Source: Planococcus shixiaomingii
GTDB taxonomy: Bacteria; Bacillota; Bacilli; Bacillales_A; Planococcaceae
Direction of reading: 5' to 3'
Assembly (NCBI RefSeq): GCF_030413615.1
Contig: NZ_CP129236.1
Coordinates: forward strand, 2,278,001 to 2,342,000
Length of the DNA: 64,000 nt
The notes under the pieces are model-generated. The model did not search any database, had not been told where the DNA came from, and worked only from the letters and a program-made list of their open reading frames with translations. Below are positions 51,001-61,269 of the stretch, piece by piece. How positions within the stretch are numbered: the stretch's first letter is position 1; every line of letters begins with the position of its first letter. The translations under genes were made by a program, and so were the position numbers.

Positions 51001-54000
51001 TTACACCCTTTCGCCAAGCAAATTTGAGTACCGATCTTTCCATTCTGTCAATCTTTCTTGTTCTTGGAGAAGCGTCCGCTCTGAATCGATTTGGTCGACC
51101 GCTTGGCGTAAAATATGCTGGCGCAACCCTTCCGCTTCCTGTTCGATCCAAAATTCCGCCCATTCGCCAAGTTTCACTTTTTCTCGGTCCAAATATCGCA
51201 AGGCATCCGGTTCCATTAAAGCTTGCAAAGCATCCCGGAGCTTTTCTTTATCGTTTTTCTCGAAAAAGCTTTTGTTATTTTTATAATACGGCTTTACTGC
51301 CGCGTAGTTTGCATTTTCAAACGGTTTATCTACCGTTAGCATGGCCGCTTCTTCCGGTTCGTACGGTGTGAAAGAAAAATCCGGATTCATGGCGATCAAT
51401 TTTTGGGTATCTTCTTTGAACCGTCCTGCCAATTTCTTTTCAATAAACTGCGCCAGCCGGAAATTGGTGACACGCAGTTCTTGTTGAAAATCAAAAGCCG
51501 TCATGTCCGTAATTTCCTCAAGCGCCGTGTCAAGTGCCTGCTGGGGAGATTTGCCGGCAAATCCCGATGGGTTGAACGCTTCTTTGAAGAAATCATTGAA
51601 TCGGTAAAATACCCGTTGATTGACGTAATAAAGAAGTTCATCCAATTCTTGCAGTGCTTCTTTTTCAAGCAGTTTGGCAATCGAAGCGCTGAACAAGATG
51701 CGCAATTGTTGCTCAAGCCGCTTTAATTCGTCCAGCCGTTCATCTTTTCGCAAAAGGTTTTTTTCGGTATGTTCGATCAAACTCCGGAAGCGATCAATCG
51801 CTTTTTGCTCTTCTTCCGCCAGGGACTGGACCGCCATGCCTTTTAGTTCATCTTTCAGAAAGTGCTGGAACGCTTCTTCAAACTGTGGCATACCGGACGT
51901 TTCCTTGTCCGATAACGCCTGCAGGCTGGAAACGCCGTAAAGCCGCGGGAACCGGATGCCGAACCGCTGCAATTCGTTGCGTACATAGGTTTCCACCGCT
52001 TCTTTTTCTTCATGGCTGTTTGCCAAGTCGATGGCGTTGACAACAAAGAACATCTTGTCCATTTCAAAAGCATCTTTGACCCGGCCCAGCTGAATAAGAA
52101 ATTCGCGGTCGGCACGCGCGAATGCATGGTTGTAATATGTGATGAACAAAATGGCATCGGCGTTACGGATATATTCGAAAGCCACATTGGTGTGCCGGGC
52201 GTTAATCGAATCTGCTCCAGGGGTATCCACAAGTGTTACACCGCTGCGCGTCAAATCGCAATCATAATAAAAATCGATTTCGTCTACAAAACAGCTTTTT
52301 TCTTCCTGAGCTACATACTCGCCGAATTCTGCCCGGTTGGCGCGGATAGTTTCCCCCAGGCTATTCTTGAATGACGGATAACCTTTATGAAATGCCGCGA
52401 TAAACGATTTATGCACTTGCTGTTCGGTTGCTTCAACTTTCGGCATTTCCGATGCTTTCTTGAATGCTTCTTCCAGCGTCGTAACTTCAACTCCAAGTGC
52501 GTGGAAAGAATTCCGGACATCTTCCGTCAACTGCACCGCGGTTTTCAAACGCACATCTGCAGTTTCGTGCGGATGCTTTTCGGATACTGGGCGGATCCGG
52601 TTAATGGTAGCCGTTGTCGGATTTGGCGAAACCGGCAGCACCTGTTCGCCAAGCAATGCGTTAGAAAACGATGATTTCCCGGCACTGAATGCTCCGAACA
52701 AGGCAATCGTAAATTCCTGGCCATCAAGCCTCGCCGCTTTACGCTTCAAGTACTGAGCGGTTTCTGCAAAGCCTTTGATAGGCGCTATCGCATCGGAAGT
52801 GCGAAGAGCTCGGCGCAATACGTCCTTTTCATCAAATGACGCCACTCTTTCAAGATCTTCGTGCTTCTTATTTTCGGGCGCAGCAACAATTTCCGTTTCC
52901 AGCATGGAAGGGTCGAATTTTTTCATGTCATCAATTGAAACATAAAAAGCCTTTTGCCATTGCTCTACTTTTTCTTCGGCCACCCGTTTTTGGGTCGGCA
53001 ATATCGCCGAAAAGTCGCGTTTCACTTTTTCTATGCGCTCATCCATTTCTTCTAATGTTCGGATTGCCAGCAGTTTTTGGTTTAACTGATTCGCTTTCAT
53101 GTCCATTTCTGTGCTGGCATCATCCGATAGCGCTTCGAATTTTTCTTTTTGGCCATTTTTCCAGCCATCCGTTTCGTTTATGAACCATTTCTGGACAGCC
53201 GAAGTAATGTTGTTGGCAAAGTTCAACACGGCATCACCCGATAACACAGCTCCCCGTGGAATCTGGTCTTCGACTACGGAAAACGGCACATCAAATTTCC
53301 GGTCATCAATGGAAAGCGCTTCTTCATCCGTCAACAAACCCGCATCTTTCAAAGATGTTTTCATCAACTTTTTCATGTGGTTTGAAATTTGGGAAGCAAC
53401 AACAACCGATAAGCGGTCTCCCACTTCTTTTTCCCTCAAATCGCGTTCTTCCTGTGTCTTTTTCCCACTGAACAACAACCCCACTTTGAAGTTCGGCTGC
53501 ACCGATTCCAAATAAGCGGTTAAGGCATTTCGCAGTTCGTACGGCATGATATTGGCGTTTTCCACCAGTTCTTTCCTTGCTTTCTCGAAACTCTTTTGCC
53601 AGTCAGCAAACTCCAGCACCGACATGCGCCTTGACACTTGGGCGACTTCTTTTTTCACATCTTCCCGCATTTCCCACTCTTCCGGTGTCAGCACTTCTTC
53701 AAAAGTATGGAGCCGTTCGATTTTTTCTTCTTCCAAGAAATGCAAATGCTCGTCCTTTAATTGCTGCAGCGCATGGCTTGTGGCTGTACCAACGTGTCCT
53801 TTCCAGCCTTCCATTGAAGAATCGACCAACCCTTTCACTTTTGCAAAATCATTGCCCGGAAATTCGTAGTCTTTTAGGGAGGTGAAGAAAATATCTTTTG
53901 GCACGACACCCCATGCCGCAAATGACTCGTGGACCGATTGCTTGAAGTCAGAAAAACTGAGTTCGCGGTCTTGGTGCTTGTCGATCTGGTTGACAATCAA

Positions 54001-54582
54001 GTACAGATCGGTGTATTTCTGCAGTTCTTTTGTAAAATTGAAATTCAGTTCTGATTGGACATGGTTGTAATCCATCACATAAAAGACCATATCGGCTACA
54101 TGAAGCGCTGATTCGGTCGACATTCGGTGGGCATCGTCCGTTGAATCAACGCCTGGTGTATCCATGACCGTAATGCCATTGGGCAGGACAGAATCTTTAT
54201 GGCCAATTTCAATTTGAGTGACGTCCCCGCTTTTGCAAAAGGCTTTGACAGCTTCAAAATCATAGTTTTCCGGAAAATAAACCGGCTTTTCATTTTTTCG
54301 GTTGACGATAGCAAAATCCGCATCGGCTTTTTGGACATTGACGATATTGGCACTGGTCGGTATTGGACTTGAAGGCAATAATGTCTCACCAGTCAATGCG
54401 TTAATCATCGATGATTTTCCGGAAGAAAAATGACCGGCAAAGCCAATGATGAAATTGTTTTTCAACACTTTTTTTGCAAACAGTTCCGCCTTGGCAGCCC
54501 GTTCTGTATCTTCGTTCTCCTCAAAGATTTGAAATAGTCGGGCTGTATCAATTAACTCTTTTTCGTATTCTAAAGCTGTCAT
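51001..54582 (-). CDS. dynA: Dynamin-like protein DynA (1193 aa)
   Basis: Bacterial dynamin-like GTPase fusing two dynamin units; 1193 residues, the same as I recall for B. subtilis DynA (YpbR). First G1 motif GHFSSGKSSMIN near residue 45, with VMDTPGVDSTDD; second G1 GAFSAGKSSFSN near residue 630, with VDTPGADSINARH. Long helical stalk regions follow each GTPase. DynA tethers and fuses membranes and helps cells survive pore-forming antibiotics and phage. ATG at 54582 has GAAGGGG; an upstream in-frame start at 54618 lacks one. Confidence 0.94.
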   Translation of the reverse strand: MTALEYEKELIDTARLFQIFEENEDTERAAKAELFAKKVLKNNFIIGFAGHFSSGKSSMINALTGETLLPSSPIPTSANIVNVQKADADFAIVNRKNEKPVYFPENYDFEAVKAFCKSGDVTQIEIGHKDSVLPNGITVMDTPGVDSTDDAHRMSTESALHVADMVFYVMDYNHVQSELNFNFTKELQKYTDLYLIVNQIDKHQDRELSFSDFKQSVHESFAAWGVVPKDIFFTSLKDYEFPGNDFAKVKGLVDSSMEGWKGHVGTATSHALQQLKDEHLHFLEEEKIERLHTFEEVLTPEEWEMREDVKKEVAQVSRRMSVLEFADWQKSFEKARKELVENANIMPYELRNALTAYLESVQPNFKVGLLFSGKKTQEERDLREKEVGDRLSVVVASQISNHMKKLMKTSLKDAGLLTDEEALSIDDRKFDVPFSVVEDQIPRGAVLSGDAVLNFANNITSAVQKWFINETDGWKNGQKEKFEALSDDASTEMDMKANQLNQKLLAIRTLEEMDERIEKVKRDFSAILPTQKRVAEEKVEQWQKAFYVSIDDMKKFDPSMLETEIVAAPENKKHEDLERVASFDEKDVLRRALRTSDAIAPIKGFAETAQYLKRKAARLDGQEFTIALFGAFSAGKSSFSNALLGEQVLPVSPNPTTATINRIRPVSEKHPHETADVRLKTAVQLTEDVRNSFHALGVEVTTLEEAFKKASEMPKVEATEQQVHKSFIAAFHKGYPSFKNSLGETIRANRAEFGEYVAQEEKSCFVDEIDFYYDCDLTRSGVTLVDTPGADSINARHTNVAFEYIRNADAILFITYYNHAFARADREFLIQLGRVKDAFEMDKMFFVVNAIDLANSHEEKEAVETYVRNELQRFGIRFPRLYGVSSLQALSDKETSGMPQFEEAFQHFLKDELKGMAVQSLAEEEQKAIDRFRSLIEHTEKNLLRKDERLDELKRLEQQLRILFSASIAKLLEKEALQELDELLYYVNQRVFYRFNDFFKEAFNPSGFAGKSPQQALDTALEEITDMTAFDFQQELRVTNFRLAQFIEKKLAGRFKEDTQKLIAMNPDFSFTPYEPEEAAMLTVDKPFENANYAAVKPYYKNNKSFFEKNDKEKLRDALQALMEPDALRYLDREKVKLGEWAEFWIEQEAEGLRQHILRQAVDQIDSERTLLQEQERLTEWKDRYSNLLGERV

Positions 54583-54641
54583 ATAAGAATCCCCTTCGTC
54601 ACATACTGCTACCATCATATCATTTTTTTTATGGAAGCGAA

Positions 54642-54673
54642 AAAAATCCTTCCCTGAAAGGAAAGGATTTCTG
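54642..54673 (-). terminator. Terminator after the SDR gene
   Basis: AAATCCTTTCC / GGAAGGATTT, then TTTTTC on the minus strand. Confidence 0.85.
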
Positions 54674-54678
54674 ACAGA

Positions 54679-55437
54679 TTAGGAAAAACCGTGGATCGTC
54701 ATACCGCCGTCGACAAATAAGGTCTGCCCCGTTATGTAGCTCGCTGCATCCGACGCCAGGAAAACGACAGGAGACGCCACTTCAGGCAGTTCGCCGACAC
54801 GCTTCATTGGCGTGACCGCCAAAATCGAATTCAAGTATTCTTGATCGTTGAGCAGTTTTTCTGTCAGCGGCGTTCTGAAGTACCAAGGACCAATGGCGTT
54901 GACACGAATATTGGACGGTCCCCATTCCATCGCCATCACTTTCGTCATTTGGATGATCGCCGCTTTGGAAGCCGCATAAATGATGCCAGTTTTCAATGCG
55001 CGTTCACCGCCGACCGAACTGATATTGATGATCGAACCTCCGCCGTTCAACTTTTTCGCCACTTCCTGGGAAAACATAAAAACACTCTGAGCGTTCGTAT
55101 CCATAATTTTATGCCACTCGACGTCTGTGGCGTTTGCCAGCGAAGAGCGGATATTCATGCCTGCATTATTAACCAATACATCGATCTTGCCGAACTGCTC
55201 TATCGTTTTTTCAACGACGTTTTGAATTTGTTTGCGGTCGGTGATGTCTGCAACGCAAAAACTGGTCCGGTCGTTGCCGATTTCCTGCTGCACTTGCTGC
55301 AGGTCCTTTTCCGTTCGCGCAACTAGCATGACATTCGCTCCCGCTTCAGCTACCGCAAGCGCAATGGCGCGCCCAATCCCTTTCCCTGCGCCAGTAACGA
55401 TGGCTGTCTTGCCTTCTAAACTAAATGATTTCAACAT
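54679..55437 (-). CDS. SDR family oxidoreductase, FabG-like (252 aa)
   Basis: Classical NAD(P)-dependent short-chain dehydrogenase with [21 protein letters not shown], catalytic Ser in ISSVGG and YAASKAA (Tyr-xxx-Lys), then the C-terminal [11 protein letters not shown]. Could be a glucose/gluconate or 3-oxoacyl dehydrogenase. ATG at 55437 follows AGAGGAGGGG. Its neighbours do not reveal the substrate. Confidence 0.88.
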   Translation of the reverse strand: MLKSFSLEGKTAIVTGAGKGIGRAIALAVAEAGANVMLVARTEKDLQQVQQEIGNDRTSFCVADITDRKQIQNVVEKTIEQFGKIDVLVNNAGMNIRSSLANATDVEWHKIMDTNAQSVFMFSQEVAKKLNGGGSIINISSVGGERALKTGIIYAASKAAIIQMTKVMAMEWGPSNIRVNAIGPWYFRTPLTEKLLNDQEYLNSILAVTPMKRVGELPEVASPVVFLASDAASYITGQTLFVDGGMTIHGFS

Positions 55438-55567
55438 GCAATCCCCTCCTCTTTTCATTATAATCAAAAAGTTCTTTCTTTGGGCGGTGGATATTGTTTT
55501 TTCAATTTTAATGATCGCGTAAGAAGCATAAGTTTTTTTGACAAATGCAACCAGTTATTAAACAAAG

Positions 55568-55604
55568 TAAAAGGCCTTGAAAGCTTTGGGCTTTCAAGGC
55601 CTTA
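55568..55604 (-). terminator. Terminator after the M32 carboxypeptidase gene
   Basis: AAGGCCTTGAAAG / CTTTCAAGGCCTT, T run on the minus strand. Confidence 0.9.
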
Positions 55605-55609
55605 ATCTG

Positions 55610-57109
55610 TTACAACTGATAAATTCTTGTATACTTGTCTTCCAAATAAGAAGCCAAATGCTCAGCATTCAAGCCTTCGCCCGTGGCATCCTGTAAAATT
55701 TCAAGCGGCTTTTTCATGGCGCCGTGCTGATGGACATGTTTAGTCAGCCACTCGCGGATTGGAGCCACTTGCCCGGCTTCCAAAAGCTCATCGAAATTCG
55801 GTACGTCTTTCATCATGGCGTTTTTCAATTGGGCAGCATAAATATAACCAAGCGCATAAGACGGGAAATAACCGAAGCTTGCGCCCGCCCAATGGACATC
55901 CTGCAACACACCTTCTGCGTCGTTCGCCGGGCGGATGCCCAAGTACTCTTCGTATTTTTCGTTCCACAGCTTCGGCAAGTCGCTCACTTGCAAATCACCG
56001 TTGAACAGCCCTTTTTCCAGTTCATAGCGGATCATGATATGAAGTGCATAGGTCAATTCATCCGCTTCGATGCGAATCAACGATGGTTTGGATTCGTTGA
56101 TTGCGCGGTAGTAATCATCCAGCTCCACTCCGCTAAACTGTTCGGGCGCATGGGTTTTTAACAACTCGTAGTTGTTCTTCCAGAACAATTCATTGCGGCC
56201 GACAAAGTTTTCGAAAAACAACGATTGCGATTCATGGATTCCCATCGAAGCGCCATCCTCGACCGGCATGCCCGACAGTTCTTCGCCAAAATTCTGCTCA
56301 TACAGCGCATGTCCGCATTCATGGATCGTACCGAAAACCGCTGTCCGAAAATCTTTTTCATCGTATTTTGTCGTGATTCGGACATCGTGCCGGTTGATGC
56401 CGATCATGAACGGATGAACTGTCTCATCCAGACGACCCGCTTCAAAATCATAGCCCAGCTGTTCCAAAATTTTGTTGCTGAACTCACGCTGTGCATCTTT
56501 TGGAAATTGCTTGAACAAAAAATCAGTTTCGGGTTTAGCCTGTGAGTCCTGTATTTGTTTGACCAGCGGCACGATGCGGTCACGCAGTTTGCCAAATACA
56601 TCGTCCAGCACTTCCGTCGTCATGCCGGGTTCATATTGGTCGAGCAACGTGTTGTAGGGACTGCCGTTTTTCTCGCCCCAGTAACCGATCATTTTCTTCG
56701 TGCTGGCCACCAACTCTTCCAAATAGGGCTGGAACATCGAAAAATCAGATGCTGCTTTGGCATCTTCCCAGACCGATTCAGCTTTGGCCTGCAAAACGAC
56801 ATAGTTTTTGTATTCTTCGGGCGGAACTTTTTTGCTTAAATCATAATCTTTCCGCGCTTCTTCCACCGAACGGCGCATCACGGAATCTAGCTCGTCTTTT
56901 TTCGATTCCAGACTTGAAATCAGCTCGCCAAACTCATTTGATGTCGATAATTGAAACACTTCAGATGATAAAATGCCGATAGTTTCAGAACGCAAATCGG
57001 CGCCTTTTTTCGGCGCCCCTGTGCGAAAATCCCAATACAGCAATGAAATCGCTTCGTTGTAGCCGTTGATTTTCTTCAGATGTTCTGTAAATTGTTTTTC
57101 CATAGACAA
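55610..57109 (-). CDS. ypwA: M32 family metallocarboxypeptidase, YpwA type (499 aa)
   Basis: Thermostable carboxypeptidase of family M32, removing C-terminal residues from peptides. Zinc site HECGH (in GTIHECGHALYE) with the downstream Glu in HESQSLFFENFVGR. Length fits (about 500). TTG at 57109 is chosen, six bases after GGAGGG; the ATG at 57103 is twelve bases away. In B. subtilis ypwA also neighbours ypvA, as here. Confidence 0.93.
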   Translation of the reverse strand: MSMEKQFTEHLKKINGYNEAISLLYWDFRTGAPKKGADLRSETIGILSSEVFQLSTSNEFGELISSLESKKDELDSVMRRSVEEARKDYDLSKKVPPEEYKNYVVLQAKAESVWEDAKAASDFSMFQPYLEELVASTKKMIGYWGEKNGSPYNTLLDQYEPGMTTEVLDDVFGKLRDRIVPLVKQIQDSQAKPETDFLFKQFPKDAQREFSNKILEQLGYDFEAGRLDETVHPFMIGINRHDVRITTKYDEKDFRTAVFGTIHECGHALYEQNFGEELSGMPVEDGASMGIHESQSLFFENFVGRNELFWKNNYELLKTHAPEQFSGVELDDYYRAINESKPSLIRIEADELTYALHIMIRYELEKGLFNGDLQVSDLPKLWNEKYEEYLGIRPANDAEGVLQDVHWAGASFGYFPSYALGYIYAAQLKNAMMKDVPNFDELLEAGQVAPIREWLTKHVHQHGAMKKPLEILQDATGEGLNAEHLASYLEDKYTRIYQL

Positions 57110-57163
57110 GGCAATCCCTCCAATAAGTACTGAAAACCATTGTATCACAAAGAGTGGGACTAT

Positions 57164-59071
57164 TTAGACATTTTCCGCATGAACCGGAAGAATTGTCTGC
57201 CATAAATGTTCGATCGCCAATTCTTCTTCGTTCAACAGCAAGTGGATTTCTCCGTGGTCATTGGAAGTTCGGATCAAACGGCCGATGCCTTGTTGGATAC
57301 GCAGCTGCATGAACGGCAAATCGATTTCTTCCAGTGGATTCACGCTGAATTTGCGTTTCGCATCAAATACCGGGTCTTGCGGCGGAAACGGCAAATCGAC
57401 AATAATGACTTTCGTCAATGCATCTCCCGGCAAGTCCAATCCTTCCCACAAATGGTAAGAGCAAAGAACTTGGAAGTTGCCGTCCTGGAATTCTCTGACC
57501 ACCGTCGAAAGTTCACGGTCTCCTTCAAATTCGATTTTCACTCCATGCCCTGACGGCAGCGAACGCTTGAATCTATCCATATCCAGTTTGGATTTGAAAA
57601 GCACCAATGTTTGTTCGCCTGAAGCGAATAATTCAAATACACGCTGGTTTTTATCTTGTTGATGCAGCGGATGCTTGATCACTTTCATGACATCTTCATA
57701 GTCGAACGGCGATGGCACAGAAAATGATTGGTATTTCGGAATTCCTAAGCTATCGGATAAGTAACTGAAATCTTTTTGAATGGACAATGTGGCGGAAGAA
57801 AAGACAATCGGCACTTTACCGTCAAATAACTTTTCATCCAAAATATCTGTCACCAATCGCGGCATGATGACGAGCGTTTCCACTTCGTCTTTCACTTCCA
57901 GCCAATTGATGGCATCGCCTTCTTCAACAAATAAGCGCATTGAGAACGTGTACTTTTCAAAATATTCTTCAGCCATTTTCAGTTCGTATTCAGGGATTGT
58001 GTAAAGTTCCCCTTCAAAAACGAACTCTTCCATCATCCCATCAATGTGGCGGACCAGTCCTTTGCCAAGCGCAATCAATTCCGGTTTCTTATCAATGCCT
58101 TTCCGGTCTTCATCACTTGGAATCAAGCAGCTGCGAAGCGTCCGGAAAAACTCGTTATGCAAATCGATGCACGTTTCAATCATATTCAAGGTTTTTTCAC
58201 GTACGCCGTCAACCATAATGCTTTCAGTCACTTCAAGAAGTGTCCGCTCCTGCACTTCATACGTCAACGCACGCTGTGCAGCAAATTCCAATAAATGCCC
58301 TTCATCAAGCACGATCAACGAGGATTCCGGAAGCAATGGCGTCTGCCCTTCACGCTGGCGCGTTTCTTTTGTCCAAATATGCTCCATCAAGAAGTCATGC
58401 GAGCAAATGACCAAGTCGGTAGCTTCCCGGTAATGGTTGCGGTGAATCGTCTGTCCGCATTTATTGCGCAGCTCGCAGGCCGCACAGTTTTGGATCGGAT
58501 GGTAGTTGACCTGCTGCCATTCTTCGTCGGTGACATCCGGGAAACTCGAGCGTTCCCCGTATGGGAACGTATTTTGCATTGAAAAAGTTTTGTTGACGAA
58601 TTCCGGCAAGCTGTCTTGAATGTCATCCAAAAATTCGTCATCGCTGCGCTTTTGAGCACCTTCGAGACGCTGAAGACATAAATATTGATCGCGTGATTTC
58701 GCCAGGCGAACATCGAGATTCAAGTCAAACAAATCGTTAAGCCGGTCAATATCGCCGCCTTTTTTAACCAATTGCTCAATCAATGTTTCATCGGCGCACG
58801 AAATCAGTGCCGGTCTTCCCCGGTACCGGGCATAAGCGATAGCCGGCAGCAAATAGGCAAGAGTTTTGCCCGTGCCGACGCCGGCTTCTGCAAACAAGAC
58901 CGCTTTATCTTTTAACGCCTGTTCGATTTGAAAAGCCATAAAAATCTGTTCATCCCGCTCATCGTAGCCTTTTTCAGGGAGGACATCATAAAATATATCG
59001 CCGATCCATTCGCTGAGTGATTCAAAAAAAGTTTTGTCTTTTGTTAATAGAAATGGAATAGGTTGTCTCAT
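57164..59071 (-). CDS. ypvA: DinG-type Fe-S DNA helicase, YpvA (635 aa)
   Basis: Superfamily 2 helicase of the DinG/XPD group. Walker A AEAGVGTGKT (63-70), DEGH box (LIVLDEGHLLE), helicase motifs VFSSATL and QGIGRLIR near the C terminus. Four cysteines (YLCLQ, NCAAC, KCG) placed between the two motor motifs fit an iron-sulfur cluster. No exonuclease domain, unlike B. subtilis DinG. ATG at 59071 follows GAGGAG. Confidence 0.92.
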   Translation of the reverse strand: MRQPIPFLLTKDKTFFESLSEWIGDIFYDVLPEKGYDERDEQIFMAFQIEQALKDKAVLFAEAGVGTGKTLAYLLPAIAYARYRGRPALISCADETLIEQLVKKGGDIDRLNDLFDLNLDVRLAKSRDQYLCLQRLEGAQKRSDDEFLDDIQDSLPEFVNKTFSMQNTFPYGERSSFPDVTDEEWQQVNYHPIQNCAACELRNKCGQTIHRNHYREATDLVICSHDFLMEHIWTKETRQREGQTPLLPESSLIVLDEGHLLEFAAQRALTYEVQERTLLEVTESIMVDGVREKTLNMIETCIDLHNEFFRTLRSCLIPSDEDRKGIDKKPELIALGKGLVRHIDGMMEEFVFEGELYTIPEYELKMAEEYFEKYTFSMRLFVEEGDAINWLEVKDEVETLVIMPRLVTDILDEKLFDGKVPIVFSSATLSIQKDFSYLSDSLGIPKYQSFSVPSPFDYEDVMKVIKHPLHQQDKNQRVFELFASGEQTLVLFKSKLDMDRFKRSLPSGHGVKIEFEGDRELSTVVREFQDGNFQVLCSYHLWEGLDLPGDALTKVIIVDLPFPPQDPVFDAKRKFSVNPLEEIDLPFMQLRIQQGIGRLIRTSNDHGEIHLLLNEEELAIEHLWQTILPVHAENV

Positions 59072-59085
59072 AGACGCTCCTCACA

Positions 59086-59118
59086 GAGAAACGGAAGAGC
59101 TGTCTGCGCCCTTCCGTT
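59086..59118 (-). terminator. Weak terminator after ypsC
   Basis: AACGGAAG / CTTCCGTT with a large loop; T run interrupted. Confidence 0.5.
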
Positions 59119-59128
59119 CTCTAATCTT

Positions 59129-60262
59129 TTATTTTTTCGGGCTTTCTCCCCAGAATTGGAACAAATCTGTCCGGATAAAACCGTTGAATAGTTTTCGTTT
59201 TTTTGTTGCTGGCTGGCCGTATAGTGTTTCAAAGCGCCCCATTGAAGAAAGCATATAAACCGACCAAGTCGGGTGTTTTGAAAACACATGACCCATGTCG
59301 CTGATCATTTCTTCGATAACTTCGATTTCACCGATTCGCTCGCCATATGGCGGGTTGCCGATGACAACGCCATTTTCTTCTTGGGTAGTAAAGTCCTTCA
59401 CTTGGCGCTGCTCGAACTGGATCAAATCAGCAAACCCTGCTTCTCTTGCATTTTCTTCAGCAATTTTCACCATGCGGTGATCGATGTCTGTACCAAGTAT
59501 ATTAAGCGGTTGATCGTAATTTGCCAACTCTTCTGCTTCGTTGCGGGCATCTTCCCAAATTTGAGTTTTCATCCATGGCCATTCTTCGCTGTCAAAATCG
59601 CGATTAAAGCCAGGAGCGATGTTTTGTCCAATCATGGCCGCTTCAATGACAATCGTCCCTGACCCACAGAACGGGTCAACGAACGGACGGTCAGGCGTCC
59701 AACGGGAAAGCTTCACAAGAGCAGCGGCCAATGTTTCTTTAAGTGGCGCTTCCCCTTGGTCCAGTCGGTATCCACGCTTGTGCAGGCCTGCTCCGCTGGT
59801 ATCGATTGACAACTGGACTTTGTCTTTTAAAATCGATACTTCAATTTTGAAGCGCGGACCAGACTCGTCAAGAAACGAGTTGCGTGCGTATGCTTTTTTC
59901 ATACGTTCAACAATCGCTTTTTTGACAATAGATTGGCAGTTCGGCACACTATATAAAGTCGATTTCACCGATTTTCCGGAAACCGGAAATTCAGCGTCAA
60001 CCGGAAGGAACTTTTCCCATTCGATCGCTTTTGTATTTTCAAATAGTTCATCGAATGTATAGGCATTAAATTCGCCGGCGATGATTTTTACACGGTCTGC
60101 TGTGCGGAGCCATAAATTGGCTTTAACAATTGCTTTTTCGTCGCCTTCAAAAAAGACTTTGCCGTTTTCAGTCTGGGTTTCATACCCCAGTGCTTTCACT
60201 TCGTCCGCAACGATCGATTCCAGACCCATTGCAGCTGTTGCAAGTAATTTAAATGTAGCCAT
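59129..60262 (-). CDS. ypsC: THUMP-domain class I RNA methyltransferase, YpsC/RlmL-like (377 aa)
   Basis: N-terminal THUMP domain (about 1-160), then SAM-binding VDPFCGSGTIVIEAA and the catalytic NPPYGER motif typical of base N2-guanine methyltransferases such as RlmL. The rRNA target is likely by homology but unproven. ATG at 60262 has AAAGGAAG. Sits beside rnpB and gpsB as in B. subtilis. Confidence 0.92.
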   Translation of the reverse strand: MATFKLLATAAMGLESIVADEVKALGYETQTENGKVFFEGDEKAIVKANLWLRTADRVKIIAGEFNAYTFDELFENTKAIEWEKFLPVDAEFPVSGKSVKSTLYSVPNCQSIVKKAIVERMKKAYARNSFLDESGPRFKIEVSILKDKVQLSIDTSGAGLHKRGYRLDQGEAPLKETLAAALVKLSRWTPDRPFVDPFCGSGTIVIEAAMIGQNIAPGFNRDFDSEEWPWMKTQIWEDARNEAEELANYDQPLNILGTDIDHRMVKIAEENAREAGFADLIQFEQRQVKDFTTQEENGVVIGNPPYGERIGEIEVIEEMISDMGHVFSKHPTWSVYMLSSMGRFETLYGQPATKKRKLFNGFIRTDLFQFWGESPKK

Positions 60263-60341
60263 AATAACTTCCTTTCTTGATGCATGCCATTTTTTTGTTT
60301 TTAACGAGCAGCCGGCAATCTGCAATTAGATGCAATATGAA

Positions 60342-60371
60342 GAAAAGCTCTCCTAAAAGGAGAGCCTTTTT
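60342..60371 (-). terminator. Terminator after rnpB
   Basis: AAGGCTCTCC / GGAGAGCTTTT, loop TTTTA; ends the RNase P RNA transcript. Confidence 0.9.
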
Positions 60372-60382
60372 ATCAGTTTAAA

Positions 60383-60781
60383 ACCAAAAGAAATTCTATA
60401 AGCCATGTTTTGTTTCCACGTACTCAAGCAGTTTGCACCTCGTACTAGTGGACGGCAACCATCTATCTGCGGGATTTTCTCCCGCCTCTTCCTCAGTTAA
60501 ATTCCTTTGGAAAAGTGCCCCTACCATAATTTGGGTTTCTCACTCGCGGGGTTTACCTCGTTCCACCTGCATAGTTTCCTATGCAGCTCCGTCACTGTGG
60601 CACCTTCAGGGTATTTCGACCATATCCGAAAACTTAGGTGTTCTACCCGCCGTCAGCTGTTTAAAGCTGCCCCAGCTTATTGTTTCGCTGAGCGCGATCA
60701 CTACGGCCATCTCAGGACCGTGTGAGCATGGACTTTCCTCTCCGGCGAGATGCCGGAGCGATTGCCAGAATTTCAAATGGC
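60383..60781 (-). ncRNA. rnpB: RNase P RNA, type B
   Basis: Catalytic RNA of RNase P, processing tRNA 5' ends. On the minus strand the conserved GAGGAAAGTCCATGCTC lies near the 5' end, then GTGCCACAGTGACGG, GGTAAACCCCGCGAGTGAG, CCAAATTATGGTAGGGGC, and ACAAAACATGGCTTATAGA at the 3' end, as in the B. subtilis RNA. Helix P1 forms from CCATTTGAAATTCT and AGAATTTCTTTTGG, fixing both ends. No protein frame in this interval is real. Confidence 0.96.
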
Positions 60782-60787
60782 TTTACT

Positions 60788-60816
60788 AGTATACGTTATT
60801 TCGAGATAGAAAACAA
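60788..60816 (-). promoter_or_regulatory. Sigma-A promoter for rnpB
   Basis: Minus strand TTGTTT (60811-60816), 17 bp, TATACT (60788-60793). It starts RNA at about 60781, exactly at the predicted 5' helix. Confidence 0.85.
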
Positions 60817-60822
60817 CGAAAA

Positions 60823-61116
60823 TTACTCGTTGTTGAGTTTATTGCCAAACACATGATTTTCTAGGTGAGACAACCGGCGTAAAATATCGAAGTTGGTCGT
60901 GCCTGGAACCGGGCTCGCTTGCTTTCTCGGCATATCTTCCATTTCGGCGCGCAACCGTTTGTTTTCATTTTGAAGCTGCTCGATCTTTTTTGAGAAAATT
61001 TCATAATCTTGTATGATTTCGTCTAAAAAATGATCTACTTCGTCTTGGTTATAGCCTCGCATACCTGTTTTGAAATCTTTTTCCAAAATGTCTTTCGCTG
61101 TAAATTTAGTATCCAT
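60823..61116 (-). CDS. gpsB: Cell division protein GpsB (97 aa)
   Basis: DivIVA-like peripheral membrane regulator that moves penicillin-binding protein 1 to the septum. N-terminal lipid- and PBP-binding helix-loop ([26 protein letters not shown]), a coiled coil ([13 protein letters not shown]) and a small C-terminal hexamerising helix ([17 protein letters not shown]). ATG at 61116 follows AAGGACG; a longer frame to 61188 lacks a site. Directly upstream of rnpB. Confidence 0.96.
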   Translation of the reverse strand: MDTKFTAKDILEKDFKTGMRGYNQDEVDHFLDEIIQDYEIFSKKIEQLQNENKRLRAEMEDMPRKQASPVPGTTNFDILRRLSHLENHVFGNKLNNE

Positions 61117-61221
61117 TATTATCGTCCTTCCATAAGGTAAAACTTCCATAAGCGTGAGAAATTCCCCGCAAATTGTTAGTTCGTTCAACCATAATTTATC
61201 AAATCAAAAACCGTTTATTCG

Positions 61222-61265
61222 AAAAAACTTGCCTTACGCTAAGTATAGCATAAGGCAAGTTTTTC
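61222..61265 (-). terminator. Terminator after mrfB
   Basis: AAAACTTGCCTTATGCTA with TAGCGTAAGGCAAGTTTT, TTTTT beyond on the minus strand. Confidence 0.92.
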
Positions 61266-61269
61266 ATGT

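Noticed and set aside
60433..60789. Plus-strand open frame opposite rnpB
   Set aside because: The sequence is explained by RNase P RNA on the minus strand.
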